Shown here: positions 36,601-42,559 of the stretch, one piece after another
Numbering within the stretch: the stretch's first letter is position 1
Layout: each line of letters begins with the position of its first letter
Program-made: the position numbers and the translations under genes
DNA from: Chrysogorgia sp. JL179-B06
Taxonomy: Eukaryota > Cnidaria > Anthozoa > Scleralcyonacea > Chrysogorgiidae
DNA: 64,000 bases
Direction of reading: 5' to 3'
NCBI GenBank assembly: GCA_035772405.1
Contig: JAYKKM010000439.1
Coordinates: 186,001-250,000 of the forward strand
The notes under the pieces: generated by a model
Databases searched by the model: none
Seen by the model: only the letters and a program-made list of their open reading frames with translations
Told to the model about the DNA's origin: nothing

Positions 36601-36739
36601 CAAGATGTTCATAGTTAATGTTTCATGGTCAAAATGAATGTCTTGTTTCTTTCTTATTTAGGACCTTCATGACGCTCCTCTTGGTGAAAATAATCACCTG
36701 CGTGTGTCCTTTGCAAGAAAAGGGATTAGTAGTCGTTAA
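3068..36739 (+). CDS. PTBP1: Polypyrimidine tract-binding protein, 20 coding exons
   Basis: PTBP is a nuclear hnRNP (hnRNP I) that binds CU-rich pre-mRNA and controls exon skipping. Exons joined by phase: 3068-3133, 3858-3917, 5416-5490, 14485-14562, 14782-14858, 15491-15563, 20008-20203, 21032-21083, 22180-22238, 23384-23484, 25969-26045, 27308-27409, 28510-28607, 31565-31598, 34172-34264, 34625-34722, 35288-35406, 35717-35797, 35902-35977, 36662-36739. All introns are GT-AG. Product about 563 aa (human PTBP1 531-557). RRM1 ~50-140 ([17 protein letters not shown]); Ala-rich linker; RRM2 ~185-265 ([14 protein letters not shown], then the family signature [20 protein letters not shown]); second Ala-rich linker; RRM3 ~360-435 ([19 protein letters not shown]); RRM4 ~478-557 ([21 protein letters not shown]). 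The start is the first in-frame ATG of its exon. One base is surplus in exon 7 (separate entry). Whether it is equally related to PTBP1, 2 and 3, as expected outside vertebrates, cannot be judged here. Confidence 0.93.
3134..3857 (+). other. PTBP intron 1
   Basis: Bounded by GTATGT and TTTCTAG. I see no repeat or second gene in it. Confidence 0.6.
3918..5415 (+). other. PTBP intron 2
   Basis: Bounded by GTATGT and CTGTTTAG. Short unsupported reading frames only; no inverted repeat or known element recognised. Confidence 0.5.
5745..5935 (+). repeat. MITE-like repeat (GCCAGTTCGTAATGTCGA family), copy 1
   Basis: Shares GGGATAAAACTTATTTCAA and AACATCAGGCTGGGGAATTC with 15301-15470 and is inverted relative to 8625-8755. 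Within the hAT it forms a subterminal inverted pair; at 15301-15470 it exists alone, so it also moved independently. Confidence 0.65.
6808..7196. repeat. Foldback element built of a ~20-bp satellite
   Basis: Outer arms (CCATGTCCTACTCACTGACC and its complement) enclose about eight copies of a ~20-bp unit (CATCATCCACCGTCATTAG-like), followed by about seven complementary copies (AATGACGGTGGATGATG). The whole is a near-perfect giant hairpin whose stem is itself a tandem repeat, like Drosophila foldback elements in architecture. Confidence 0.85.
7555..8450 (+). pseudogene. Unidentified broken coding-like stretch inside the hAT
   Basis: A first frame begins [16 protein letters not shown] (7555-7770). 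After stops and shifts, coding-like pieces continue near 7967-8152 and 8160-8290, the last reading like [19 protein letters not shown] and a KICQGC piece. I do not recognise the family. The composition is protein-like rather than random AT-rich DNA, so it may be an element ORF or a captured host fragment. Several frame breaks make it non-functional as it stands. Confidence 0.35.
8625..8755 (-). repeat. MITE-like repeat (GCCAGTTCGTAATGTCGA family), copy 2
   Basis: Reverse complement of 5745-5935, shown by GCCGCCCTTTCTTATAGACG and TGAAATAAGTTTTATCCCGA. Confidence 0.65.
9440..10860 (+). pseudogene. hAT-like N-terminal fragments split by a MITE
   Basis: Two pieces resemble each other: 9456-9677 ([19 protein letters not shown]) and about 10667-10797 ([20 protein letters not shown]). 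This Lys/Trp-rich motif looks like the N-terminal region of hAT-related ORFs found beside GGTTCGAATTA ends (inference). A palindromic MITE at 9703-10398 lies between them. Flanking GGTTCGAATTAACGG (~9221) may be a decayed terminus. No intact ORF. Confidence 0.35.
9703..10398. mobile_element. Palindromic TTAA-flanked MITE
   Basis: Left end TTAAAGTGCCTATACAGCC is complementary to right end GGCTGTATAGGCACTTTAA. The arms continue pairing (AGTTATCTGTATAGAGGAT with ATCCTCTACAGATAACT) and include facing GTGACGTCATTTAAGAG / CTTAAATGACGTCAC motifs. Confidence 0.85.
11138..12210. mobile_element. Non-autonomous pogo/Tigger-like transposon
   Basis: TIRs CAGTAGAACCTGAGTTTTAC and GTAAAACTCCGGTTCTACTG are bounded by TA on each side (11136-11137, 12211-12212), as expected for Tc1/mariner-pogo elements. 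The left end has a direct repeat CCCGTGTTTTACGA. No transposase frame is intact. Confidence 0.8.
12318..13602. mobile_element. hAT element nested in another hAT, 8-bp TSD
   Basis: TIRs CAGGGTTCGAATTA and TAATTCGAACCCTG with a perfect 8-bp duplication CCAATGGG at 12310-12317 and 13603-13610. Same terminal family as 23618-24225. Internally it holds hairpins at 12741-12815 (CTACGTCATAGTCTGTG) and 13165-13375. No complete transposase. Confidence 0.9.
13165..13375. repeat. Hairpin of TTTGTTTCGAGA-type repeats
   Basis: AAGTCTGCCTCTTGATTGTTT on the left pairs with AAACAATCAAGAGGCAGACTT on the right. The stem interior repeats AAACAAACC / GGTTTGTTT units several times. Confidence 0.75.
14172..14405 (+). 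mobile_element. tRNA-derived SINE, copy 1
   Basis: The head carries a polymerase III A box (TGGTCTAGTGGTTA, about 14176) and a B box (GTTCAAATTCTGG, about 14220) spaced as in a tRNA. The body is shared with copies at 21245-21490 and 27575-27915 (GGTAAGACTTTC.GGTCTTCTCGG and CCTTAAATCGTAGGCCC). A working tRNA gene is excluded: the acceptor stem does not close and the body continues. Confidence 0.8.
15301..15470 (+). repeat. MITE-like repeat (GCCAGTTTGTAATGTCGA family), copy 3
   Basis: Solo copy of the repeat found twice inside the 5522-9110 hAT, just before PTBP exon 6. A short inverted stretch (GAATTGAAATAAGTTTTATCC) folds back on it. Confidence 0.65.
15619..16035 (-). mobile_element. 5'-truncated LINE, last codons plus tail
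   Basis: The minus strand encodes a typical reverse-transcriptase C-terminus: [38 protein letters not shown]. It then runs out into a repeated AAT tail, seen as (ATT)n on the plus strand at 15619-15649. This is the classic 3' end of a non-LTR retrotransposon, inserted in PTBP intron 6 against the gene. Confidence 0.75.
16960..18990 (+). mobile_element. Non-LTR retrotransposon (CR1/L2-like), reverse transcriptase ORF
   Basis: A long open frame (to TAG at about 18815, roughly 615 codons) encodes the RT half of LINE ORF2. Visible motifs: [46 protein letters not shown], the [13 protein letters not shown] block and the catalytic YADD of [10 protein letters not shown]. The C-terminal domain ends [15 protein letters not shown]. 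The endonuclease half is absent, so the copy is 5'-truncated. The 3' UTR carries CAGGGCCCCCATTGAAAAAC, shared with the truncated copies at 28649 and 47392. RT is uninterrupted by stops, so the insertion is fairly young. Located in PTBP intron 6, same strand as the gene. Confidence 0.93.
18991..19107. repeat. GC-rich hairpin MITE (GTACCCAGGCG family)
   Basis: GTACCCAGGCGTCTCAATCC on the left is complementary to GGATTGAGACGCCTGGGTAC on the right, with further pairing at CTTCTACGCG / CGCGTAGAAG. The same GTACCCAGG-type terminus recurs at 36399 and 53812. Confidence 0.85.
19418..19560. repeat. Foldback hairpin, ~65-bp arms
   Basis: GTGACATTTATGGAGCATTGG pairs with CCAATGCTCCATAAATGTCAC, and pairing continues to the centre at TGGTTGTACT/AGTACAACCA. 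Confidence 0.9.
20008..20203 (+). CDS. PTBP1: PTBP exon 7: linker and start of RRM2, with a frame break
   Basis: From the strong acceptor ATTTTACAG the frame that continues exon 6 reads [18 protein letters not shown]...CFSVPPP, a typical Ala-rich PTB linker, then hits TAA. The downstream half ([20 protein letters not shown]) is in the +1 frame and joins exon 8 correctly. The exon is 196 nt, one too many for phase. One surplus C in the CCC near 20100 would explain it. An alternative acceptor ACCAACAG ending at 20071 would give 132 nt fully in frame, but drops the Ala-rich part and has a weak pyrimidine tract. Confidence 0.75.
20268..20441. repeat. Palindromic MITE (CTTTCATAATGG family), copy 1
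   Basis: Ends CTTTCATAATGGC and ATTATGAAAG pair. The centre carries paired AAATTAG..TTTCT / AGGAAGGCTAATTT. A close copy lies at 47138-47321. Confidence 0.8.
20983..21042 (+). repeat. 30-bp tandem duplication across the exon 8 acceptor
   Basis: Two adjacent copies of GCACCATGTATTTTTATAG followed by ATATTCTCAAA, at 20983-21012 and 21013-21042. Each contains the same 3' splice site TTTTTATAG|ATATTC. Only the distal copy leads into the PTBP reading frame; use of the proximal one puts a TAG in frame (positions 21029-21031). Confidence 0.9.
21245..21490 (-). mobile_element. tRNA-derived SINE, copy 2
   Basis: Reverse complement of the 14172 SINE, with B box GGTTCAAATCC and A box TGGTCTAGTGGTTA visible on the minus strand and the same body. 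Lies in PTBP intron 8. Confidence 0.8.
21512..21967. mobile_element. MITE with GTAACTTTAAAAGTTAC ends
   Basis: Left TGTAACTTTAAAAGTTAC and right GTAACTTTTAAAGTTACA form the termini, followed by paired CTCCATGATCC.../...GGCTCATGGAC and CACTTCAATCTAGTGT / ACACTAGATTGGAGTG. Inside, GTGTTTGGATCACAG repeats suggest a second nested repeat at 21620-21700. Confidence 0.75.
22818..23229. mobile_element. Palindromic MITE
   Basis: Left AAGGTGGCGTTTACATATTTGTATCGGAT is matched by right ATCCGATACAATGTAAACGTAGCCT with few mismatches. The interior has short TGACATATC tandem units near 23085-23130. Between PTBP exons 9 and 10. Confidence 0.75.
23618..24225. mobile_element. hAT-like element of the CAGGGTTCGAATTA family
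   Basis: TIRs CAGGGTTCGAATTAGC and CTAATTCGAACCCTG match those of 12318-13602. Flanks share only GTCTG (23613-23617, 24226-24230), so the expected 8-bp duplication has decayed. The plus strand near 24030-24140 encodes [17 protein letters not shown] and DSLKKHLKC, resembling the C2-H-C zinc-finger region of hAT-related proteins (inference). No intact ORF. Confidence 0.75.
24387..24538. repeat. Near-perfect hairpin, ~65-bp arms
   Basis: TAATACCATGACATGAGGGA on the left is exactly complementary to TCCCTCATGTCATGGTATTA on the right, and pairing runs on through AAATGCCCCGCAAG / CTTGCGGGGCATTT. AATTAGTGATTAAAT also recurs at 24885, suggesting a longer decayed element to about 24945. Confidence 0.85.
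25060..25850 (-). mobile_element. Decayed LINE reverse-transcriptase fragment
   Basis: Minus-strand peptides in RT order: [19 protein letters not shown] (25840-25700), KGFDSVEH (about 25560), GVSQG (about 25400), [12 protein letters not shown] (about 25330) and [14 protein letters not shown] (about 25220). Frames shift several times. It lies in PTBP intron 10 against the gene and differs from the 16960 LINE. Confidence 0.8.
26450..26615 (+). repeat. Dispersed MITE-like repeat, copy 3
   Basis: Same order as 415-555: GCTATTAATCGCTCAAAATGCG, ATGGCCGCAATAATTATGGG, then ATGACGTCATCTCGAC. Confidence 0.7.
27575..27915. mobile_element. Rearranged tRNA-derived SINE, copy 3 (inverted head)
   Basis: The tRNA-like head is on the minus strand (27578-27660: AACCACTAGACCACAACA) while the body is on the plus strand (27790-27910: GGTAAGACTTTCGGGTCTTC, CCTTAAATCGTAGGCCC). 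About 100 bp with duplicated GAGATAATTNTCAAACTTTA lies between. The arrangement is a 5' inversion. Confidence 0.75.
27954..28288. mobile_element. TTAA-flanked MITE, copy 1
   Basis: Ends TTAACTCTTTCCTG and GGAAAGGAAAGAGTTAA. A related copy in the other orientation lies at about 36033-36378; both share GAAAAACATCCAAAATTGAA (or its complement), GCGAAAGCTATACATTTTCT and the GCACGCCCGCGTAGCAT block. Confidence 0.8.
28649..28960 (-). mobile_element. 5'-truncated LINE 3' end
   Basis: On the minus strand CAGGACCCCATTGAAAAACACTT and TCCTGAATAAATATT lead into an AAT-type simple tail (plus-strand TAA repeats at 28640-28660). The same 3' UTR motif ends the 16960-18990 LINE. The upstream part is only weakly LINE-like. 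Confidence 0.65.
28960..31400 (+). repeat. Pyrimidine-rich ~148-bp tandem array in PTBP intron 13
   Basis: About 16 units by eye, each 130-175 bp. A unit reads: TCTTGTCCCAATTTTCCTAA, TATTTTCCCTTTTCTAACCT, GAAGTCCTTTGTCTCAG, TCAAACTTCTGTCAAATTGA, CATCACTATATTTTCGACCT, a GTAAAT, then CCTTCTCAAAC and TATTATTACCC. Spacing of the AATTGACATCAC landmark is 149 then 147 bp around 29936, 30085 and 30232. Most units keep CTAAC (or CCAAC) and, about 20 bases on, a pyrimidine run ending in CAG. First and last units are more diverged, as usual at array edges. It fills most of the intron before the 34-nt exon. Confidence 0.95.
31565..31598 (+). CDS. PTBP1: PTBP exon 14: conserved 34-nt frame-shifting exon in RRM3
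   Basis: Acceptor CTTTTTTAG, donor G|GTATGT. It encodes [12 protein letters not shown], between [11 protein letters not shown] (exon 13) and [11 protein letters not shown] (exon 15), which equals the position of vertebrate PTBP1 exon 11 / PTBP2 exon 10, also 34 nt. In vertebrates PTB represses this exon and skipping yields a nonsense-mediated decay transcript. Here, joining exon 13 directly to exon 15 gives GAG CTT ATG GTG ATG TGA, a stop at the sixth codon. The preceding 100 bases are strongly pyrimidine-rich (TTTTCTCTTTCTTT, GCTCCTCCTTGC). Confidence 0.9.
32105..32578. mobile_element. Foldback of Penelope-like terminal sequence, nested
   Basis: GGAATATTAATGCCCAG and CTGGGCATTAATATTCC bound the unit; AGCCATAACATAATTTTGAA-like arms pair. 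The left arm, read on the minus strand, has a hammerhead-like core (32176-32216). Element class is inferred from that motif; no Penelope reverse transcriptase is present. Confidence 0.6.
32176..32216 (-). ncRNA. Hammerhead-ribozyme-like motif
   Basis: Minus strand reads GTGATGA, then TGTTAC-GAGTTTA-GTAAC as stem-loop II, then GAAAC and GTC followed by AGT. That is the order of a hammerhead core (CUGANGA, stem II, GAAA, short stem III, GUC cleavage site), with ACT before the core able to pair with AGT after it. The first core base is G, or the core carries a GU insertion (CTGTGATGA), so activity is doubtful. Such motifs are known in Penelope-like elements. Confidence 0.5.
33136..33423. mobile_element. 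Small hAT-like MITE (CAGGGTTCGTAC family)
   Basis: Ends CAGGGTTCGTAC and GTACGAACCCTG. The interior repeats CTTGAAAGTCCTTGAATTT several times. The flanks resemble each other for about 45 bp (TTTCTGTTTCTATGTCTGTTTAAAA and TTTCTGTTTCTTCCCATGTC), so insertion was accompanied or followed by a local duplication. Confidence 0.7.
33616..34088. mobile_element. Palindromic TTAA-flanked MITE
   Basis: Left TTAAAGTGGCCATGAAACGA and right TCGTTTCATAGGCATTAA; arms pair through AATTATTAGGAATGGTAATTT / AAATTACCATTCCTAATAATT and CTATGACGTAAGAGC / GTTACGTCATAGG. Ends just before PTBP exon 15. Confidence 0.85.
34723..35287 (+). other. PTBP intron 16
   Basis: No clear element. The stretch 34850-35220 is phrased like LINE 3' debris but I cannot support a reading frame. 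Confidence 0.4.
35448..35700 (+). repeat. 20-bp tandem repeat filling PTBP intron 17
   Basis: About 12 units of TGTTCCTTAATGTCCCTAAC with small variants. The 310-bp intron (35407-35716) consists of little else. Each unit is pyrimidine-rich and most end in CTAAC, the branch-point consensus. Confidence 0.9.
36033..36378. mobile_element. TTAA-type MITE, copy 2
   Basis: Related to 27954-28288 in opposite orientation: ATGCTACGCGGGCGTGCAAG, AGAAAATGTATAGCTTTCGC, then GGAAAGAGTTAA. The left end is less certain. PTBP intron 19. Confidence 0.7.
36399..36531. repeat. CCTCGTACCCAGG-family MITE
   Basis: AGCCTCGTACCCAGGCGCTT and AAGCGCCTGGTTACGAGGCT are inverted ends of a ~130-bp unit; GCTACATGACGC is inside. 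Same terminal family as 18991-19107 and 53812-54318. Confidence 0.75.
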
Positions 36740-37021
36740 CATTTCTGTCTCAAGTTTTGTTAGTTTAAAGATGGTCTCCGTAAACATCATCATAATCCTA
36801 GTGTAAATCCAGATTACACCCCTCTCTGGTATTTCGTGTGAAGTTTGTTTTCTAATTTTATCACATATATGAAGTGCTGTAAATATAACTTACTTTTTAT
36901 TCAGTTTTCTCTTTTTATTTCTCGAAAATTGCTGTTTAACGTAATTTTAGAGAGCTACCCTTGGTACCAGTGTCCCAAAGAAGCCTGGGGAGAGGACCGT
37001 CTGGCAGCCATGGTGATAGCT
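36740..37021 (+). other. PTBP 3' UTR region
   Basis: Follows the TAA at 36737-36739. No poly(A) signal close by; the first AATAAA I see is at 37348-37353, beyond a MITE. Confidence 0.4.
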
Positions 37022-37235
37022 AGAAAGTATAACTTTAAAATAAGGTTTCCGTGGAAAGACTGAAAATTAGTTGTTCCAGGGTTATTACGAAGGTTAGTAC
37101 AAAGGTTAATATTAGGGTGACGGTTAGTAGAAAGGTTTGATTTTGGGTTAGGATTGTTTTTCAAACCTTTCTACTAACATTTCTACTAACACTCAAATAA
37201 CTAGTTTTCAGTCTTCCCGCGTCAACCTTATTTTT
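37022..37235. repeat. MITE (AGGTTTCCG.GGAAAGACTG family), copy 1
   Basis: AGGTTAGTACAAAGGTTAAT, ATTAGGGTGACGG and a purine-rich run fold back on ACCTTTCTACTAAC. A close copy is at 53445-53665. Confidence 0.75.
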
Positions 37236-37621
37236 AAAGTATAAAGCATGTCTGTACTTACGGTTCAATCATAAAAGTTCTTCAAGAATGGTGAGGTTTG
37301 TGAGCCAAAATATGTACAAGTTAATATCTTTAATGATTTATAGCAAAAATAAATGTATTCCTCATATCTGTACTATCGCCATGTTGATCTTCATCCAGGA
37401 TGTCATCTGGATTTCTGGATTAGTTCTTGCACCCCTTTGAACAAGCACTGTATATTTCAATATTCCCAATTTTCTTGCACCCGTATACGTTCATCCACTC
37501 CATTTCGATATCGCTTGTACTTGTTGGAATGTTGGAATGTTGTTTTCCTGATAAAGATGTAACTGCTATTTCTGTACGCCTTGTAGTTGGTTCTTTGTGG
37601 GAGTTTAGCTGGGTCTGACGA

Positions 37622-37785
37622 AATAGCCAAAAGGGATAACTCAAAAGGACTTTTCTGTTTTTGTATGGTCTTTATTTTTTGTTAGAGGTTAGTGTTCGGA
37701 TCAAGGTTGGGATTAAGATTAGACTAGTTCTTAAAATTGGGAAGGGCCTTTTGAGTTATCCCTTTTAGCCTTGTCCTTTACATGG
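37622..37785. repeat. Foldback with AAAGGGATAACTCAAAAGG ends
   Basis: AAAAGGGATAACTCAAAAGG on the left pairs with CCTTTTGAGTTATCCCTTTT on the right. The interior is G-rich (AGGTTAGTGTTCGGATCAAGG). Confidence 0.8.
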
Positions 37786-38334
37786 AGGGACATGATGATG
37801 GTGGCTCTAAGCTCATTCACACTGTAAGGAGGAGGAGGATTGAGCTTTTCTGATCTTGTATTGTATTGTATCTACAGGTATATAGTATGCACGCTTCTTT
37901 CTCACAACTCTTCTGTTGGGCCAGATAGGCTTCTTCCAAGGGACGTCATAGCCACAGCACACTGTTTTCTTAGACAACTTGGATCAAGTCCGTCTCCAAA
38001 GGCTTGGGGGATTCGGGAGCGGCGGATGGATTGGGAAAGAGTGGGCAGGGGAGAGAAGGACTTCGTTTTGAATCTAATTATGATAATTTATGCGATTTTG
38101 GTGTGTAAGATGATTGACGTTTATATGGGAGCGGCCATGTCGATTTTATTTCCTAATAATAAACACTGTACTTTCTGCGATATGTTGGTATATAAAAAAC
38201 CTAATCCATAACTAATACCATCGTTAAACAAATTCATCTTCGAATATATTAAAGCACGCAAACTATATCACTGATTGAAATGAACACTGAACAGACACGC
38301 CTCCGACCCAAAATCAGGTCGGGCAATCTTGGCT

Positions 38335-38545
38335 TGCTGTAGTCCCTCAGCGGGTGGCAAAAATCTTTTTTGGGATCACTTGACTGCGCATGTGTAGTAA
38401 TCCCACATTCATAGTCTCGCTCACTAGTCTACTAATTTAGTAGGGAAGGAGAAAATACGAGGGGTTAGGGTTAGAAAACTCGTTAGGATAGCCAATCAGA
38501 TTGCTTCCCATGGCAAGTGATCCCCAAAAAATTTTCTGCCAGCGG
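38335..38545. repeat. MITE with TTTTGGGATCACTTG ends
   Basis: GGTGGCAAAAATCTTTTTTGG / CAAAAAATTTTCTGCCAGCGGGTG and GGATCACTTG / CAAGTGATCC are inverted pairs. A related hairpin is at 39180-39270. Confidence 0.65.
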
Positions 38546-39845
38546 GTGAGGCTATATGTAGTCATACCAACAATTCACGAAGTCCGTCGGAAAATGCTCG
38601 GTTTATTTTCGCGTTGCAGGAAAAAGTCTTTAAAAGACTAAAAAATGTGTAAAAGGAGGCTATTGTTTTGTCGATTTTATCGATGTATGTCCCTCCCTAC
38701 AGTATATGCCTACTCTGTGAACTTGACGACTCTATAATAAACAGGTTTCTCCACCCATGACTCAGTTATGATTGAATCCAAATAATGGAAAAAACGTCAG
38801 CTGAGTGCAGCATCTTAAAGTTTAGTTAGTATACTGTATACATATGCCATAAATATTATTTTCTATTTCTTCTGAGTGACTGGAGTAGGCTCAGTAGCAG
38901 CGCGGAGCCACTAAAAACATCAAAACAACGTAAACAATCCAAGTAATCAGAACATCGCCACTTAACACTCCTGAGAATATTGGAAGATGAAGAATAACTC
39001 CTTACTCTTGTGGCATGTAGTTCAATTAATGGTGCCAACCACACGGCGCCATCTTCTTGATATATCTATATTTACGAACATTTTTTGTCGATATGACGTC
39101 ACTACATCAACTGAGTGCAGAATAGCCTTTAACAATAACCCCGTTTATACGGCCACTCGACAATAGCCTGCGTCGCAGCCCGACACCCGTCCGTCAGCAG
39201 ACATTTTTTGGGATCACTTTCTGATTGGCTATCAAGGTCCCCCAAAAAGTGATCCCAAAAAATAATTTTGCAGTCCGTCATTCCTCGCGCTCTTCCCCAA
39301 TTCATCAGCCGCTCTTCCCAAACCCTTAACCCTTAGGAGAGACGGACTTGATCCAAGTCTATCTGACCTCCAAATTAAAGGTGGAAGTAAGACCATCACG
39401 TGCTGACTCGCCAAATTTTGACCCAATTGCTGTCATGTTCATGTACCACCCCAATCCACAAGCGGCGGATGTAGTAAATTATGATAACATCAAAGGATGG
39501 AACACTTGAGAAGATGCGTAATGACTGCAGGATAAGTTTTTGTTCGGCTTCCTCCTTCATATCCCAACTCTGGCATTTCTCGCCGTTACATTAGATTTCA
39601 GTTTTTATTAAATGCATAGTATTTCTACCCTGAGTGATGTTGTGAACAGGACGTTTCTGCCTTCAACTGTTTGCATTCCTAGATCAAGAACACTGCCGGA
39701 GATTCTTTGAATTTCCCGTCTCGTAGAGGTTTCTTGAGCTGTTTGTCGTTTCGTTAATTTGCTCTTACATTACCAGCTGATTCCATTCGAGAATCTCGGT
39801 ACAGGGGGGGGGGACAGTGCTGTTTGTGCTTCATACTGTTTCCAA
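38546..39845. other. Intergenic, no gene recognised
   Basis: Contains the hairpin at 39180-39270 (TTTTTTGGGATCACTTT / AAAGTGATCCCAAAAAA). Otherwise no coding or repeat family that I can support. Confidence 0.4.
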
Positions 39846-42545
39846 AGTTAGACATTGATTACTTTGAATGTCCAGGCGATGCTGTCTCTTGACAAGAATT
39901 CAAGGAGTTGTTCGTCACGCCGTGCTTGTTTAAGCCATTTTGCTGCCACGAAAACTGCGGATTAGGCAAGACTTCTATGAACAGACCTCACGTCTCCAAT
40001 TTACCCGTCGATATGTGATGGTCCCGAGAAATCAACGCCAATGGTTTCGAAGGCAGTTGCTCCCTCACATGGAGGTGGGTAACAGACCAGGAGGTGGTTC
40101 AGCAAAATGCTTACACCTAACCAGGGGCGCAACTAGAAAATTTCGAGGGCAGGGGTTGAATGCAAAAAAAGGGCAAACTCTGGTGGCGGAAAATTTGTGT
40201 TTTCGGAGGGCTTGCTCCCCCGGAAATTTGAAAACTAGAGTCTCTGAAATGGTATTTCCTGCATTCTGAGATTGTTCCTCACAGAATTGTCAGGTTCATT
40301 GATTGTGCCCAAAATGTGCACGTTTGGGAGGTGAGGAAGTCTGTAAGAACCGACATGGCACCAGAATTCAAGGGCAAAAAGAACCAGACCTTTGAATAAT
40401 TTAGTTTATCTTTCGCTGAATATCCGTTGGCGTTAAACAAGGGAACAAACAGTGTTTTAGCTCTAAAATCCTAAAAATATTGGGGGTGGGGCTTAGCCCA
40501 CCCATTTCAAATATTGGGGGGCTATAACCAACCGCCGCCCTTGCGCTCAGTATTCTAAACAATTTCGGATACTAGATATCTTCGTTATGTTTCTTCAAGA
40601 ACACTCAACAACCACCACCACAGCAACAACACCCAAAAATTAACATGAATGATTTACAAAATATATAAAGCACGTTCTATGAGTTAATGACACGCGTGTA
40701 GCATCTTTTACAAGGCAGAGTGTGTTTGAGTATGTAGACTATATACATTAAGAACATACTCGGGCCTTAAGACTAGTATTTGTCAGAACGAAATGCTGTT
40801 CTACTACTTCTTCAGCTCTCCGCAGAAAATGCGGAAAACCGCTGAAAGCAGGAGCACGGGCGTAAGAAGACTCGTACCCAGAGCCTCGCCGCGCCCGGTG
40901 GAAGGTTAGAAACCGAGCTTGAAGCCGAGCTAGAAGCCTCTGCAGAGTCTCGCCAGATTTGCAGATAATTGTATTGCGTACTACGTACAACAGACGATTA
41001 CTTATCTGTTTATCTAATGTCTAAGTAAGTATTGATAGATAGTATTAGAGGTCTCACAAAAAGGGCAGGAGTTAAAAAGGGCAGGGGTTAAAAAGGGCAG
41101 GGGTTGCAACCCCCCCAACCCCCCCCTCTAGTTGCGCCCCTGCTAACACCTTTTAATGCCACGCTTGGTCAACCTACGAAGCCGTGGTTCCTTGTGCAGC
41201 TGGAGCAACAAAAGATTTGGATCTTGCGTGAACAAGATTGCGCCCAAATACATCCAAAGTACGCTGACAATCGACTACAATTAAACCCTCAACCAAATTC
41301 GGAAGAAATCCTCGAATGTCGATGGCGAATACAAGACGTCTATCACGTCTACCTTTCCGATGCCAATTCACCGAAAAGATCGTGGAACAAGCGGTGTGAG
41401 GTGAGAGGACCAACGATCATATATGGAACTTTTATGCACGAATCTTGCTTCCAGTCACCCGCATGGGTTCATGGCCTGCAACAGCCAATTGGGAGCCACC
41501 GTTCGGGGTGAGGCTGGGCCATTCCACCAGCGGTTGGAGTGAGTGATAGATCCACCACATCTCCCCAGGTCCGCGACATTTTCCAAGGTTGGCACATGCA
41601 TGTCTCCAAGCGTCAACTTCGTGGTCTTGTATCTTGCTGATGCGATTTACAACGAATTGGCGATGCTCCTCTCCCACGCTTATTTTAGTTCGCAAGCGTC
41701 TCGGTACATCAGTTTTCCTTCCAGAGTGACTTGCGAGGCAAGACAAGGGGTTGTAGGTCTTCGCCAGCTTGCCAAGGATTCATCGAGGTTCTGCGTTCTT
41801 TTCCGGGAAGGCCGAAGGCGTATCCTTGTCACGATCTGCATCGCAGTCGAAGGAGCTTGCATATATCACTCGCGCCCACATTTAGTTGCTGTTTCACGGT
41901 ACGAAGGCTCCCATCGCTCTCCCTTCTAGAGTTGGAATATGATGAATCCAGGGCAGCAGTGGAATGTCATTTATGCAAGCAGAAACGTCTATGGCGTCTT
42001 TTTTGTGCGTCGTTTACTGTAGTTCCACCGGAGATGATGTCATCCACATACAGGCTGCGTTGAATTTATTTTATACTATATTTACACGTTTCTCTCGCCA
42101 ACTCTCAAGGGCCAGGGATTTGCCACAGATTTGGTCCCACATGTTGTGCCCCCTTCTTGCTGGAAGGTGTGGTGCCAAGTCAAACAACACTCGGGTGAAT
42201 CTAAATGCTTCCACTTCTGTCGCGTCAACACTCTTCATCCAGTGAAAACGAAGCGCTCGCGTTCACTTTCTCTGATGCGTGTTTGAATGAACGCCTGGCG
42301 CATGTTTCGGTCACGAGGTGAATTTCACGAGCCAACGTGTTCCAGCGGTAGAACTCTCTTCCTACAACATGAGAAAGTGCTCTTTCAATCACACCTTGCT
42401 CGAGCTCACACTCCTCCAGCATTCCCCTGGTCTTCGTAACCTGTGGACTTGAGTTTGCATTCGATGAAGGCTGCCATGGCAATTGGTTGCATGACAATGG
42501 TTTCCCTTGAAACTCTTAATTGACCAGTCCCTGATTGGATCAGAT
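39846..42545 (-). mobile_element. BEL/Pao-type LTR retrotransposon relic
   Basis: Minus-strand order from high to low coordinates: RT region (ESEREALRFHWM-like, then a YVDDIISGGTTV-like active site near 42060); a region resembling the end of Pao RNase H / start of integrase (HRQFVVNRISKIQD, near 41660, with WRHACANLG); and an integrase piece (TAFETIGVDFSGPSHI, near 40060). Frames break often. A TIR element (40122-41142) splits the integrase part. LTRs were not found. Family assignment rests on motif order and is moderately sure. Confidence 0.55.
40122..41142. mobile_element. TIR element (CAGGGGCGCAACTAG) inserted in the BEL/Pao relic
   Basis: Perfect 15-bp TIRs CAGGGGCGCAACTAG / CTAGTTGCGCCCCTG with a 5-bp duplication CTAAC (40117-40121, 41143-41147). 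Subterminal GGGCAGGGGT repeats lie at both sides. The ends look hAT-like, but a 5-bp duplication is short for hAT, so the superfamily is open. Excising it rejoins the Pao relic. Confidence 0.85.
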
Positions 42546-42555
42546 TTGTTCCAAT
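41960..42555 (-). repeat. Left arm of a ~600-bp inverted duplication
   Basis: Inverted copy at 43565-44160, about 1 kb away. Shared runs include GTGGATGACATCATCTCCGG (on the appropriate strands), GCGCCAGG and CCAATTGCCATGGCA. It covers the RT part of the BEL/Pao relic. Confidence 0.85.
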
Positions 42556-42559
42556 GTCA

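Noticed and set aside
3068..36739. PTBP as a retrocopy or pseudogene because of the stop in exon 7
   Set aside because: Twenty phase-consistent exons with GT-AG introns and intact RRM motifs; a single one-base discrepancy is better explained by assembly error or alternative splicing.
37840..38211. 123-codon plus-strand ORF
   Set aside because: No recognised motif, no splice support, and composition as in neighbouring non-coding DNA.
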